Position numbers and translations under genes: made by a program. DNA of 64,000 nucleotides from UBA1413 sp964552955 (GTDB taxonomy: Bacteria; Bacteroidota; Bacteroidia; Bacteroidales; Prolixibacteraceae): the NCBI GenBank assembly GCA_964552955.1, contig CAZKIU010000011.1, positions 1-64,000 of the forward strand, given 5' to 3'. The first letter of the stretch is position 1, and every line of letters begins with the position of its first letter. A model generated the notes under the pieces. The model saw only the letters and a list, made by a program, of their open reading frames with translations, had not been told where the DNA came from and made no database searches. Shown here piece by piece: positions 17,884-26,347 of the stretch.

Positions 17884-19233
17884 ATGAGACGTGAGAATGT
17901 GATTATCATTGGTGCAGCCGGCAGGGATTTCCATAATTTCAATACATATTTCAGGAATAATCCTGATTTTCAGGTAGTGGCATTCACTGCCGCTCAGATT
18001 CCCGATATTGATGGGCGTAAGTATCCGGCTGATTTGTCGGGGACCCTATATCCGGAGGGGATTCCGATCTATGCCCAAAGCCAGTTGAAGGAGCTGATCA
18101 GGTCACTGGCTGTAGATATTTGTGTCTTTGCCTACAGCGATGTTCCATATCAGTATGTGATGCGGATAGCGGCGCAGGTGAATGCCCTGGGGGCGGAGTT
18201 TCTGCTGCTGGGGCCCCGGCAGACTGAGTTGAGCAGCACCAAGCCTGTGATATCGGTCTGTGCTACCCGTACCGGTTCAGGGAAGAGCCAGACCAGCCGG
18301 AAGATTGTACAGATGCTGATGGCACGGGGCCTCAGGGTTGTCGCCGTCAGGCATCCCATGCCCTATGGGGATCTGTCGGCCCAGAAAGTCCAGCGTTTTG
18401 CCACCCTCGATGATCTTGCAAAGCATAAATGTACCATCGAAGAGATCGAAGAGTATGAGCCTCACATCGTCAGGGGCAACGTCATCTATTCAGGCGTCGA
18501 TTATGAGGCCATCCTTCATGCTGCCGAGAATGATCCCAGTGGATGTGATGTGATCTTGTGGGATGGGGGGAACAATGATTTTTCCTTTTACCGGCCTGAT
18601 TTGTCGATTGTAGTGGCCGACCCGCACCGTGCCGGGGCTGAGATTTCCTATTACCCGAGTGAAATCAATGTTATGACGGCGGATGTGGTAATTATCAATA
18701 AGATAGATACGGCCGATCCGGAGCAGGTGGAACAGGTACGGCGGAACATCTGGGCGGTCAATCCCGGGGCGGTGGTCATTGATGGCGTGAGTCCCATCAG
18801 GGTGGATGATGACTCCCTGATCAGGGGCAAGCGTGTGCTGGCGGTGGAAGACGGGCCCACGCTGACCCATGGGGAGATGAAGATCGGGGCGGCGGTGGTG
18901 GCGGCCCGCAAGTTCGGAGCGGCGTCCCTGGTCGACCCCAGGCCCTTCCTGACCGGAACGCTTCAGGGAACTTTCCAGACCTATCCGGCCATCGGTACCC
19001 TCCTGCCTGCCATGGGGTACAGCCCTGCCCAGGTCAAAGACCTTGAGGAAACCATCAATAAGGCCGACTGCGATTCGGTCATCATCGGGACCCCCATCGA
19101 CCTCAACCGGCTGATAAAAATCAACAAACCCTCCACCAGGGTCTATTACGACCTGGAAGAAATCGGCCATCCCAAGCTGGAGGAGGTCCTCGATGATTTC
19201 CTGAAGAGGATGGATCTGACACAAGGGGCCTGA
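17884..19233 (+). CDS. COG2403 P-loop protein, cyclic 2,3-diphosphoglycerate synthetase-like
   Basis: A 449-residue protein. Residues 1-115 look like a Rossmann-type domain (VIIIGAAGRDFHNFN). The second part has a P-loop, CATRTGSGKSQTSR (about residues 122-135), and later VVIINKIDTADPEQ, resembling a GTPase-type NKxD motif. This combination is characteristic of the COG2403 family annotated as predicted GTPase or cyclic 2,3-diphosphoglycerate synthetase. In some methanogens the related enzyme makes cDPG, a thermoprotectant and phosphate store; whether bacterial members do so is not established. A PfkB-type kinase follows 35 bp downstream and may be co-transcribed. Confidence 0.75.
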   Translation: MRRENVIIIGAAGRDFHNFNTYFRNNPDFQVVAFTAAQIPDIDGRKYPADLSGTLYPEGIPIYAQSQLKELIRSLAVDICVFAYSDVPYQYVMRIAAQVNALGAEFLLLGPRQTELSSTKPVISVCATRTGSGKSQTSRKIVQMLMARGLRVVAVRHPMPYGDLSAQKVQRFATLDDLAKHKCTIEEIEEYEPHIVRGNVIYSGVDYEAILHAAENDPSGCDVILWDGGNNDFSFYRPDLSIVVADPHRAGAEISYYPSEINVMTADVVIINKIDTADPEQVEQVRRNIWAVNPGAVVIDGVSPIRVDDDSLIRGKRVLAVEDGPTLTHGEMKIGAAVVAARKFGAASLVDPRPFLTGTLQGTFQTYPAIGTLLPAMGYSPAQVKDLEETINKADCDSVIIGTPIDLNRLIKINKPSTRVYYDLEEIGHPKLEEVLDDFLKRMDLTQGA

Positions 19234-19268
19234 TAATTTCTTATTTTTATGCCGGTATAAGATCGGCC

Positions 19269-20177
19269 ATGAATAAGAAGATTGTCGCTTTCGGGGAGCT
19301 GGTCTGGGATGTATTCCCGGATGGCAGAAAAATGGGAGGAGCCCCGGTGAACCTGGTCTACCGGGTGAACACCCTGGGAGACCAGGGGCTGCTGGTGACA
19401 CGCGTGGGGGATGACCAGGAGGGGGCCGATGCCCTGAAGATGCTCGACAAACTGGTGATATCCAGGGATTACGTTCAGGTGGATGCTCAATATCATACCG
19501 GAACAGCATTGGTGAAGGTAGGGAGTGAGGGCAGACCTGATTACCAGATTGCGGGCAATCTGGCCTTCGACCATATCGAGGTAACTCCACAGATGCTGGT
19601 CCTGGCCTCAGAAGCCGATTGCATCAGTTTCGGCACCCTGGTTCAGCGCTCAGCTATCTCAGGCCAAGCCCTCCGGCAACTGATGGCGGCTGCTCCAGGT
19701 GCCCTCAAAATGCTCGACCTCCGGCTCCGTAAAAACTGCTATACCCGGCAGATTGCCGATGAAAGCCTCAGAATGGCCAATGTTCTCAGGGTAAAAGAGA
19801 ATGAATTGTACCTGCTGAAGAACCTGCTGGGGCTTTTCGAGTTTGAATCGCGGGGACTGGCTGGAGAACTGGTGAGTGAATACGATCTGGATGTAGTGCT
19901 GGTGACCCGCAGCAAGGCCGGAGCCTTTGGCCTGGAGCGCAGCGGCACTTACTTCGAGGATCCGGGCTATGTCATTGACCTGATCGACACCGTGGGGGCT
20001 GGTGTGGCCTTCTCGGCAGGATTTCTTCATGTTTACCTGGAGGATAAAGACCCGGAGGCCGCCCTGCGCTTCGGCAATGCCGCCGGAGCCCTGACGGCGG
20101 AAACCCATGGGGCTACCATTCCCATTTCCAAAAAGCAGATCACCGAACTGATGCGAACCGGGCAGCGCCGGATCTGA
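19269..20177 (+). CDS. PfkB-family carbohydrate kinase lacking the usual catalytic Asp
   Basis: A 302-residue ribokinase/PfkB-fold protein. The N-terminal sugar-binding motif is MGGAPVNLVYRVNTLG (about residues 20-35), which is fructokinase-like. The C-terminal motif normally reads DTxGAGDxF, where the last Asp is the catalytic base; here it reads DTVGAGVAFSAGF, with Val246 (codon GTG at 20004-20006). Two base changes separate GTG from GAC or GAT, so a single sequencing error does not explain it. The rest of the fold looks intact and the frame is open. It may be inactive, bind sugar without phosphorylating it, or carry an assembly error. It follows the COG2403 gene. Confidence 0.82.
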   Translation: MNKKIVAFGELVWDVFPDGRKMGGAPVNLVYRVNTLGDQGLLVTRVGDDQEGADALKMLDKLVISRDYVQVDAQYHTGTALVKVGSEGRPDYQIAGNLAFDHIEVTPQMLVLASEADCISFGTLVQRSAISGQALRQLMAAAPGALKMLDLRLRKNCYTRQIADESLRMANVLRVKENELYLLKNLLGLFEFESRGLAGELVSEYDLDVVLVTRSKAGAFGLERSGTYFEDPGYVIDLIDTVGAGVAFSAGFLHVYLEDKDPEAALRFGNAAGALTAETHGATIPISKKQITELMRTGQRRI

Positions 20178-20273
20178 CTTTTATAAAAGGTTTCATTCTC
20201 AGGGATATTATCAAACATACCAGGGGGAGAAACCCCGGCAGGTTTTTTACAGTTTAATCCATAAAAACCTGTT

Positions 20274-21197
20274 ATGAAAACCACTGCAAACGAATTGACA
20301 GAAAGATGGATCTCCGGTTTATGGGACATCTATCTTCGCAGGGTCCCTTATGCCCGCGAATATGCTGCGATGGTGGCTGCCCGGGGGGGGCGGGTTGTCA
20401 TTGATCACTTGGCTTTCAGAACTTTAAATATCAATACCGGGGAGCAACCTGCGGGCATTGCGGCTTTATCGCATCTCCTTACCCGGTTAGGGTACCATCC
20501 TGCGGGCAGTTATCATTTTGATCATCAGATGCTGGAAGCCGTTCATTTTGAACATCAGGAGGAGCGGTTCCCCCGTGTCTTTGTCAGCCAGCTGCAAGTC
20601 GGTGCGCTTCCGCTCTGGGCCCGTCATCTGATTCAGGAAGTGGTTGACGATACCCCCTATCTCCTTTCCGACAATGCCATCGAGCTGATGAACTGTCTGG
20701 GCAGTGACGGGTCAGTGAACGAGGAAGCGGGGGTTATCCTGTCGGAGGAGCTGACCGGATATTTTCGCAAGCCGTGGGGAATGATTTCCCGGGATGCGAT
20801 GCTCAGGATCAACGATGTTTCACAATATGGGGCATGGGTATTGCTTCACGGCAATTCGGTCAACCATTTTGCCGCAGCCATTCACGACCAGGGGGTATCA
20901 GACTGGCCCGATATAGAGGAGACCTGCCAGGCTCTGGCCGGGGCCGGTATTCCCATGAAAAAGGAGATTGAAGGGGCCCGGGGAAGCCTTCTGCGTCAAT
21001 CGGCCACCCAACCGGTGGTTGAGAGGTACCTGTTCCCGCACCCCACCGGTGAGGAGGAGATGGAATGGACCTATGCCTATTTCGAGCTAACCGAGCGGGG
21101 ATGGGAGGAAAAAGGCGATACCCGGAGGCGCTTTCCCGGGTTTATTGCGGGGCAGGCCAGCCAGTTGTTTCAAATGACCCGGACCAGGGCGAATTAA
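20274..21197 (+). CDS. DUF1338 protein, 2-oxoadipate dioxygenase/decarboxylase family
   Basis: A 307-residue protein of the DUF1338 family (PF07063), vicinal-oxygen-chelate-like Fe(II) enzymes; characterised members (HglS/YdcJ type) convert 2-oxoadipate to 2-hydroxyglutarate in D-lysine catabolism. Probable metal ligands are His45 in DHLAFRT, His198 in NSVNHF and Glu271 in YFELTER. No other lysine-catabolism gene is nearby, so the substrate here is inference. A weak GGGG/CCCC hairpin followed by a T-run lies at about 20219-20248, between the kinase and this gene. Confidence 0.85.
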   Translation: MKTTANELTERWISGLWDIYLRRVPYAREYAAMVAARGGRVVIDHLAFRTLNINTGEQPAGIAALSHLLTRLGYHPAGSYHFDHQMLEAVHFEHQEERFPRVFVSQLQVGALPLWARHLIQEVVDDTPYLLSDNAIELMNCLGSDGSVNEEAGVILSEELTGYFRKPWGMISRDAMLRINDVSQYGAWVLLHGNSVNHFAAAIHDQGVSDWPDIEETCQALAGAGIPMKKEIEGARGSLLRQSATQPVVERYLFPHPTGEEEMEWTYAYFELTERGWEEKGDTRRRFPGFIAGQASQLFQMTRTRAN

Positions 21198-21334
21198 GAT
21201 GCCTTGACCCGATGAAACTGACGTAAAAATCAGATCTTTGTGTCAGGCAGAAAAGCAGAAGGTCGATGAGGCTGAAAGGGCAGGAACCAGGAGGAGTATC
21301 AGGGGGAGACATCCCCGGAACCGGAGACCGGCGT

Positions 21335-22600
21335 ATGGGTCCCCTTCTTGTTGCGCTGGCTGCCGCCCTTATCCTGGCCTCGTGTATGACCCCGCGCCGG
21401 GGCTATATCGGGGATACCGGAGTATGGGAAAGGCGCATTGCCGCCGGGAATCTGCCGGTGGACAGCCTTCTCAGGAGCACCTCGACCCTCCGGGCGGAAT
21501 GGGTGGCCGAAGCCCGGCTATGGGGCGCCCATTTCCCGGCGGGTACCGCAGGGGTCTTCACCCCCAGGGCTATAAATGGTATTTTTGCTAACCTACAGCG
21601 GCAGATCCATGGTGATTCTCTGCTGCAGGCTGCCGTAAGAGTCGAAAAAGATCCGCGTGCAGTGGCTTCCCTGCTGGAATCGGCGGGTCATTATGACCGG
21701 CTTTACCGGCCCAATCCCCGGTTACGCCGGATGATCAATAGGGGCAACCAGGCCTACGGTATTCCCCGGGGCATCCTTGACAAAACCCACCGCTACCTGC
21801 TTTCACCCCGGGTCAGGAAACCCGTGGCCGCCTCTCTCCCGGCTGATCTGCCTGGCCAGGCTTCCTATTCGGAACTGTTCCACTATACCTTTTGGCGCAG
21901 GGGAGACCGGGCCAATGAGGCCGGGTACGACCTGGTCAACTGGTTCAGTGCGCTTTTCGGAAATTCGGTGGGGACCCTCAACCCGGAGATCTGCAGGCCC
22001 CGCGAACAACAACTTCTTAAAACATATCTTCAGCCCCTGGACATCATTTTAGTGAAATCGCCCACCCATATCACCGATAAGTTTATTCCCGGTTTTTTCG
22101 GCCATGCGGCCATCTATACCGGGAATCCTGAAGAGCTAAGAGCGATGGGGGTATGGGAGCTGCCGGAGGTGGCCCGCCACCAGGCCAGGATCACCGCCGG
22201 AGGCGCCTTTGCCGAGGCCCTCAGGAGCGGCGTCAGGCTCTCCACTCCTGTGGAGTTCGCCGATGGGGACTATTTTCTGGTCTTGCGGATCTCCGGCCTG
22301 ACCGAGGCCGAAAAACAGGTGGCCCTAGCCAGAACTTTCCGGTATCTTCACCAGAAGTATGATTTCAACTTTGACATCCAGTCTCCTGACAGGCTCTACT
22401 GTACAGAGTTGATTTTTCTGGCTTTTGAAATGATCCGGTGGAAGTCCCACCACCTCTGGGACAGGGAGACCATTTCCCCCGATGAGATAGTAGAGACGGC
22501 CCTGGATGGGCAACGCCTGTTACCGGTCGTTCTCATTGGCCCACAGAGCGAGGAGATATCTCCTTCTCAGGAGAGGATCAGGGGGTTACTTGAAGAATAA
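21335..22600 (+). CDS. YiiX/YebB-like N1pC/P60 cysteine hydrolase, lipoprotein
   Basis: A 421-residue predicted lipoprotein. I chose ATG 21335 because it gives a normal signal (MGPLLVALAAALILASC, lipobox LASC); the upstream in-frame ATG 21266 would add a polar 23-residue extension. The C-terminal part is a permuted papain-like (YiiX) domain with His257 in GHAAIYTG and the nucleophile Cys356 in YCTELIF. Related proteins are thought to be amidases or thioesterases acting at the envelope; the N-terminal helical half is not recognised. GATCTTTG at about 21233-21240 is one mismatch from a -7 box. Confidence 0.75.
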   Translation: MGPLLVALAAALILASCMTPRRGYIGDTGVWERRIAAGNLPVDSLLRSTSTLRAEWVAEARLWGAHFPAGTAGVFTPRAINGIFANLQRQIHGDSLLQAAVRVEKDPRAVASLLESAGHYDRLYRPNPRLRRMINRGNQAYGIPRGILDKTHRYLLSPRVRKPVAASLPADLPGQASYSELFHYTFWRRGDRANEAGYDLVNWFSALFGNSVGTLNPEICRPREQQLLKTYLQPLDIILVKSPTHITDKFIPGFFGHAAIYTGNPEELRAMGVWELPEVARHQARITAGGAFAEALRSGVRLSTPVEFADGDYFLVLRISGLTEAEKQVALARTFRYLHQKYDFNFDIQSPDRLYCTELIFLAFEMIRWKSHHLWDRETISPDEIVETALDGQRLLPVVLIGPQSEEISPSQERIRGLLEE

Positions 22601-22777
22601 GGCGCAACCTCCGGCAAGGATCAGACAGTTCATGGAGGTATAATACACTCCTCAGGCCGGAATGAAGCAGTTGCTGGTCAACAGAGCTTTTCCCCCACAG
22701 GGGGGGCCGACTGTTGGTGGAGGAATAGGATTTTGTTGCCGGCGGGGATGAGCCACCAGTAGGTTAAGCAGAGTTTC

Positions 22778-22873
22778 AAGGCCCGGGTAGGTAAGAGTGC
22801 CAAGCCCCGGGTAGGTAAGGGTGCCAAGCCCCGGATGGATCAGAGTTGCAAAGCCCGGGTGGGTCAGGGTTTC
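22778..22873 (+). repeat. Four 24-bp tandem repeats reaching into the transporter 3' end
   Basis: Four consecutive 24-bp units start at 22778, 22802, 22826 and 22850, with a core like AAGCCCCGGGTAGGTAAG. Units 1 and 2 differ at two positions; 3 and 4 are more diverged; a partial copy precedes at about 22758-22777. The last unit contains the stop codon of the EamA transporter (22864-22866). The rest of the 22601-22777 interval shows nothing recognisable. Confidence 0.85.
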
Positions 22874-23775
22874 CTGGCCAGGCGGGTGAGCCGGGCCTGG
22901 GCGAGGGTCATCACCAGTACCCCGGCTACGGTGAGGAGTCCGCCCCATACCTGGTGCGGAAGGGGGAGGGTACCGAAATAAAGCCACGCCCCGAAAAGAA
23001 CCACGATTCCCTTCAGGCTCTGGATGATCGATGAGCGGCTGGCCTCGATGTATTTGAAGGAGTAGTAGATCATCAGCACACCCAGGAAGGGGCCCAGGAA
23101 CGAACCTACCACGATGTTGAACATAGCCGATGGCGGGATGGAAAGTGGTTTGCGGTAGATCACCATGAGCAGGGCGCTGAACAGAAAGAGCCATACGGTA
23201 TGATTAAGGGTGATCAGTTCCGGGGAGAGTTTTCTGATGTTGACTTTTCCGACGAGGGAGGCAGAAGAGGCCATGATGGCGTTGAAGAGGACCACCAGGG
23301 TGCCGGGGATGAACATGCTTTTAAGCGTGGATCCACCGGTAAAGCTGATGATGAAGGCCCCTGCCAGGGCAAGCAAAACACCCACCGATTCGAGCCAGGT
23401 GAATCTTTCCCTGAGGAGAAAGACTCCCCCGAGGGTGAGAATCACGGGATAGAGGTTCCCCAGAAAGGAGGTCACCGCCGGGTCGGGAATGATATGAATA
23501 GAGAGGTAGAATGAGCTGTTGGTAAGGATTTCCAGGATGCCCAGGATGCCCAGGACCTTCAGCTGGCCCGGGTGGAGGTGCCTGAGGAGTTTCAGCTGGC
23601 CGTTGCGGGCCGCCCAGGCTCCATTGAGGAGCATGGCTATGAGGAACCAGTAAAACCCAAACTGGATGAGGTGCACCTCGTTGAGGGCCGCTTTACTGAA
23701 AATGTAAACATTGGAAAAAAAGACCGTTGCCAGGATGGCAAACAGGTAGCCCTTGAACTGGTCAGATTTCATCAT
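22864..23775 (-). CDS. EamA/DMT-family transporter
   Basis: A 303-residue inner-membrane protein with about ten membrane helices arranged as two EamA repeats (about residues 8-145 and 155-290), the drug/metabolite transporter superfamily. The substrate cannot be told. Two start codons are adjacent (23775 and 23772). Its last codons and stop lie inside a 24-bp tandem repeat, so the C-terminus may vary between strains. A 9-bp hairpin lies just upstream, between this gene and pgi. Confidence 0.85.
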   Translation of the reverse strand: MMKSDQFKGYLFAILATVFFSNVYIFSKAALNEVHLIQFGFYWFLIAMLLNGAWAARNGQLKLLRHLHPGQLKVLGILGILEILTNSSFYLSIHIIPDPAVTSFLGNLYPVILTLGGVFLLRERFTWLESVGVLLALAGAFIISFTGGSTLKSMFIPGTLVVLFNAIMASSASLVGKVNIRKLSPELITLNHTVWLFLFSALLMVIYRKPLSIPPSAMFNIVVGSFLGPFLGVLMIYYSFKYIEASRSSIIQSLKGIVVLFGAWLYFGTLPLPHQVWGGLLTVAGVLVMTLAQARLTRLARKP

Positions 23776-23798
23776 TTAATTATATTCGTTAACCGTCA

Positions 23799-23823
23799 GG
23801 GGAAAAGCAAACTTCTTTTCCCC
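23799..23823 (-). other. 9-bp perfect hairpin between pgi and the EamA gene
   Basis: GGGGAAAAG (23799-23807) and CTTTTCCCC (23815-23823) pair perfectly around a 7-nt loop. There is no T-run on either side, so it is not a classical terminator; it could protect the pgi 3' end or fold in the transporter leader. Confidence 0.5.
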
Positions 23824-23878
23824 ATGGAGATCCATCCCATGATGTGGCTAGTGTGTTTTCGCCAGCCACGCAGGCCTG

Positions 23879-25228
23879 TTATTCCCCGAGCCGGGTACGG
23901 ATGGCCTGGGTCTCTTTCTCAAATCCGGGTTTACCCAGGAGAGCGAACATGTTTTTCTTGTAAGCTTCCACACCCGGTTGGTCAAACGGGTTGACCTTCA
24001 GGGTGTAACCGCTGATGCCACAGGCGAGTTCAAAGAAATAGATGAGCTGGCCGAGGTAGTATTCGCTGAGGCAGGGCATTTCAATGCGCAGGTTGGGAAC
24101 TCTACCATCGACATGAGCCAGAGCCGTTCCCAGTTCCGCCATTTTGTTGACTTCATCGACTCTTTTACCTGCCAGGAAGTTGAGTCCGTCGAGGTTGTCG
24201 TCATCGGAGGGAATGACCACCCGGTTGTCGGGTGATTGCACCGAGAGGACGGTTTCAAAGAGTGTGCGTTCTCCTTCCTGGATGTATTGCCCCATGGAGT
24301 GGAGGTCAGAGGTGAAGTCGACGCTGGCAGGGAAGATGCCTTTACCTTCTTTGCCTTCGCTTTCTCCGTAAAGTTGTTTCCACCATTCGCTGAAGTAGTG
24401 GAGTTTGGGATTGAAGTTGACCAGGATTTCCACTTTAAAGCCCCGGCGGTAAAGGAGGTTTCTGACGGCAGCATATTGAGCCGGGAGGTTTTGGCTGAAG
24501 GGCACTTCAGGGCCGGAGAGGCCGGCCATGGTAGCAGCTCCTTTGACCAGTGCCCTGATGTCGAAGCCTGCCACGGCGATGGCGACCAGTCCCACCGGCG
24601 TCAGCACCGAATAGCGGCCTCCCACATCATCGGGAATGACAAAGGTGGCATAACCTTCGGAGGTGGCCAGTTTGCGCAGGGCCCCTTTGGAGGCATCGGT
24701 AACGGCGATGATCCTGGCACGGGCTTCTTCTCTGCCATATTTCTCCTCGATGTCCTGTTTGAGCAACCTGAAGGCAATGGCCGGTTCGGTGGTCGTTCCC
24801 GATTTGGAGACGACCATCAGGGCATACTCCCTTTCTTTGAGCAGTTCACGCAGTTCAAAGAGGTAATCTTCACTTATGTTCTGACCGGCAAAAAGAACCA
24901 GGGGGGCTTTTTGCGGTTTCATCGCGGCGAAGCTTCCCGAAAGGGCGTCAATCACGGCTTTGGCGCCCAGGTAAGATCCTCCGATGCCGATCACGACCAG
25001 GAGGTCGATTTTTTTGTCACGGAGCAGCCTGGCGGCCTGTTCCATTTCTGTCAGTTCCGCGTTGGTGATGGTGAGGGGGAGGTGCACCCATCCCAGGAAA
25101 TCATTTCCTGGGCCTGTTTTTCCCCAGAGCGCCTTATTGTTTACTTCTGTTTCCCCGGCAAGGGCATCGATACAGGCCTGGTCGATAAAGCCTAATGCCC
25201 TGGCGTAATTCAACTTGATATTTTCCAT
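23879..25228 (-). CDS. pgi: Glucose-6-phosphate isomerase
   Basis: A 449-residue phosphoglucose isomerase, interconverting glucose-6-phosphate and fructose-6-phosphate in the cytosol. Visible motifs are VIGIGGSYLGAKAV, the sugar-phosphate-binding VVSKSGTTTEPAIAF, and NPFDQPGVEAYKKNMF near the C-terminus with the catalytic Lys. The size is that of the short bacterial (Bacillus-like) type. It starts 7 bp after gpsA, so they form an operon; lysS-gpsA-pgi is a familiar order in Bacteroidota. Confidence 0.96.
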   Translation of the reverse strand: MENIKLNYARALGFIDQACIDALAGETEVNNKALWGKTGPGNDFLGWVHLPLTITNAELTEMEQAARLLRDKKIDLLVVIGIGGSYLGAKAVIDALSGSFAAMKPQKAPLVLFAGQNISEDYLFELRELLKEREYALMVVSKSGTTTEPAIAFRLLKQDIEEKYGREEARARIIAVTDASKGALRKLATSEGYATFVIPDDVGGRYSVLTPVGLVAIAVAGFDIRALVKGAATMAGLSGPEVPFSQNLPAQYAAVRNLLYRRGFKVEILVNFNPKLHYFSEWWKQLYGESEGKEGKGIFPASVDFTSDLHSMGQYIQEGERTLFETVLSVQSPDNRVVIPSDDDNLDGLNFLAGKRVDEVNKMAELGTALAHVDGRVPNLRIEMPCLSEYYLGQLIYFFELACGISGYTLKVNPFDQPGVEAYKKNMFALLGKPGFEKETQAIRTRLGE

Positions 25229-25235
25229 GGTATTT

Positions 25236-26228
25236 TTACGTTAGTTTTTCTGTCAGTTTCAGGATTTCCTTACGGGGTGCCCGGCCGTTGTAGAGAATCT
25301 GATAGACTGCCTCACAGATGGGCATCTCCACCTTGTATTTCTCATTGATCTCCCTGATGATTTTTACCGAATAATAGCCTTCGGCCACCATATGCATCTC
25401 GAGTTGGGCGGTTCTGACCGAATAGCCCTTGCCGATCATGGTGCCGAAGGTACGGTTCCGGCTGAACTGGCTGTAGGCCGTCACCAGCAGGTCGCCCAGG
25501 TAAACCGAACTTTTAATGTCACGGCTGATGGGATGGACCTTATCCACAAACCTTTTAATCTCCTGGATGGCATTAGCGATGAGCACCGCCTGGAAGTTGT
25601 CGCCGTACATCAGTCCATGTACAATCCCTGCAGCAATGGCGATGATGTTCTTGATCACCGAACTGTATTCGGTTCCCCAGATGTCATCGATGGTTCCCGC
25701 TTTAATGTAACTGCATTGCAAAAGGGAGGCGAACTCCCTGCCGTTGTTTTCATCGCTGCAGGCCACCGTCAGGTAAGAGAGTTTCTCCAAGGCCACCTCT
25801 TCGGCATGGCAGGGACCCGCCAGCACTCCAATCGACTCATAGGGTATCTGGAAAGCCTGGTGCAGGAATTCTCCCACTACGACATTCTCCCCCGGAACCA
25901 GCCCCTTGACGCCCGACACCACGAATTTCCCGGAAAGGTCCACCGTGAGCTGTGCCAGGGTTTCCTGCAGAAAGGCGGCAGGGATGGCAATCACCAGAAT
26001 GTCACAGGCTGAAGCTACTTCGTTGAGATCAGAAGAAAAAACGATTCTATCCGTGTCAAATTCCACCCCGCGGAGATAACCCGGGTTGTTCTTATATTGC
26101 CGGAAAAGCTCAATATTCTCTTCGCTCCGGATAAACCAGTGGATGGAGGGTAGGTTTTCCAGCAATATCTTGGCAATGGCGGTAGCCCAGCTCCCGCTTC
26201 CGATGACACCTGCTTTTTTGCTTTTCAA
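25236..26228 (-). CDS. gpsA: Glycerol-3-phosphate dehydrogenase [NAD(P)+]
   Basis: A 330-residue enzyme reducing dihydroxyacetone phosphate to sn-glycerol-3-phosphate for phospholipid synthesis. The dinucleotide fold is VIGSGSWATAIAK (residues 9-21), the catalytic Lys lies in VVSGVKGL, and GPCHAEEV and YSSVIKNIIAIAAG follow. The start codon is TTG at 26228, encoding MKSKKAGVIG; no ATG or GTG is in frame nearby. A TAGATTTG box at 26261-26268 (minus strand) gives it a promoter separate from lysS, 119 bp upstream. Confidence 0.95.
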   Translation of the reverse strand: MKSKKAGVIGSGSWATAIAKILLENLPSIHWFIRSEENIELFRQYKNNPGYLRGVEFDTDRIVFSSDLNEVASACDILVIAIPAAFLQETLAQLTVDLSGKFVVSGVKGLVPGENVVVGEFLHQAFQIPYESIGVLAGPCHAEEVALEKLSYLTVACSDENNGREFASLLQCSYIKAGTIDDIWGTEYSSVIKNIIAIAAGIVHGLMYGDNFQAVLIANAIQEIKRFVDKVHPISRDIKSSVYLGDLLVTAYSQFSRNRTFGTMIGKGYSVRTAQLEMHMVAEGYYSVKIIREINEKYKVEMPICEAVYQILYNGRAPRKEILKLTEKLT

Positions 26229-26260
26229 AATCTCTGTTTTAGGTACTTACCCCGGTCATA

Positions 26261-26268
26261 CAAATCTA
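26261..26268 (-). promoter_or_regulatory. -7 promoter box (TAGATTTG) for gpsA-pgi
   Basis: Exact TAnnTTTG on the minus strand, 32 nt before the TTG start of gpsA, in the lysS-gpsA gap. Confidence 0.6.
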
Positions 26269-26347
26269 GCCTCTTTTTCTGTCCGATATGTTTTGGATGG
26301 CGATATTATGGGTCGTCACTCCGTGGGATATCCTTCAGGAAAGGGGG

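Noticed and set aside
22652..23194. A 180-codon frame on the minus strand containing the 24-bp repeats
   Set aside because: It overlaps the EamA gene in another frame, and its apparent peptide repeats simply reflect the DNA repeats.
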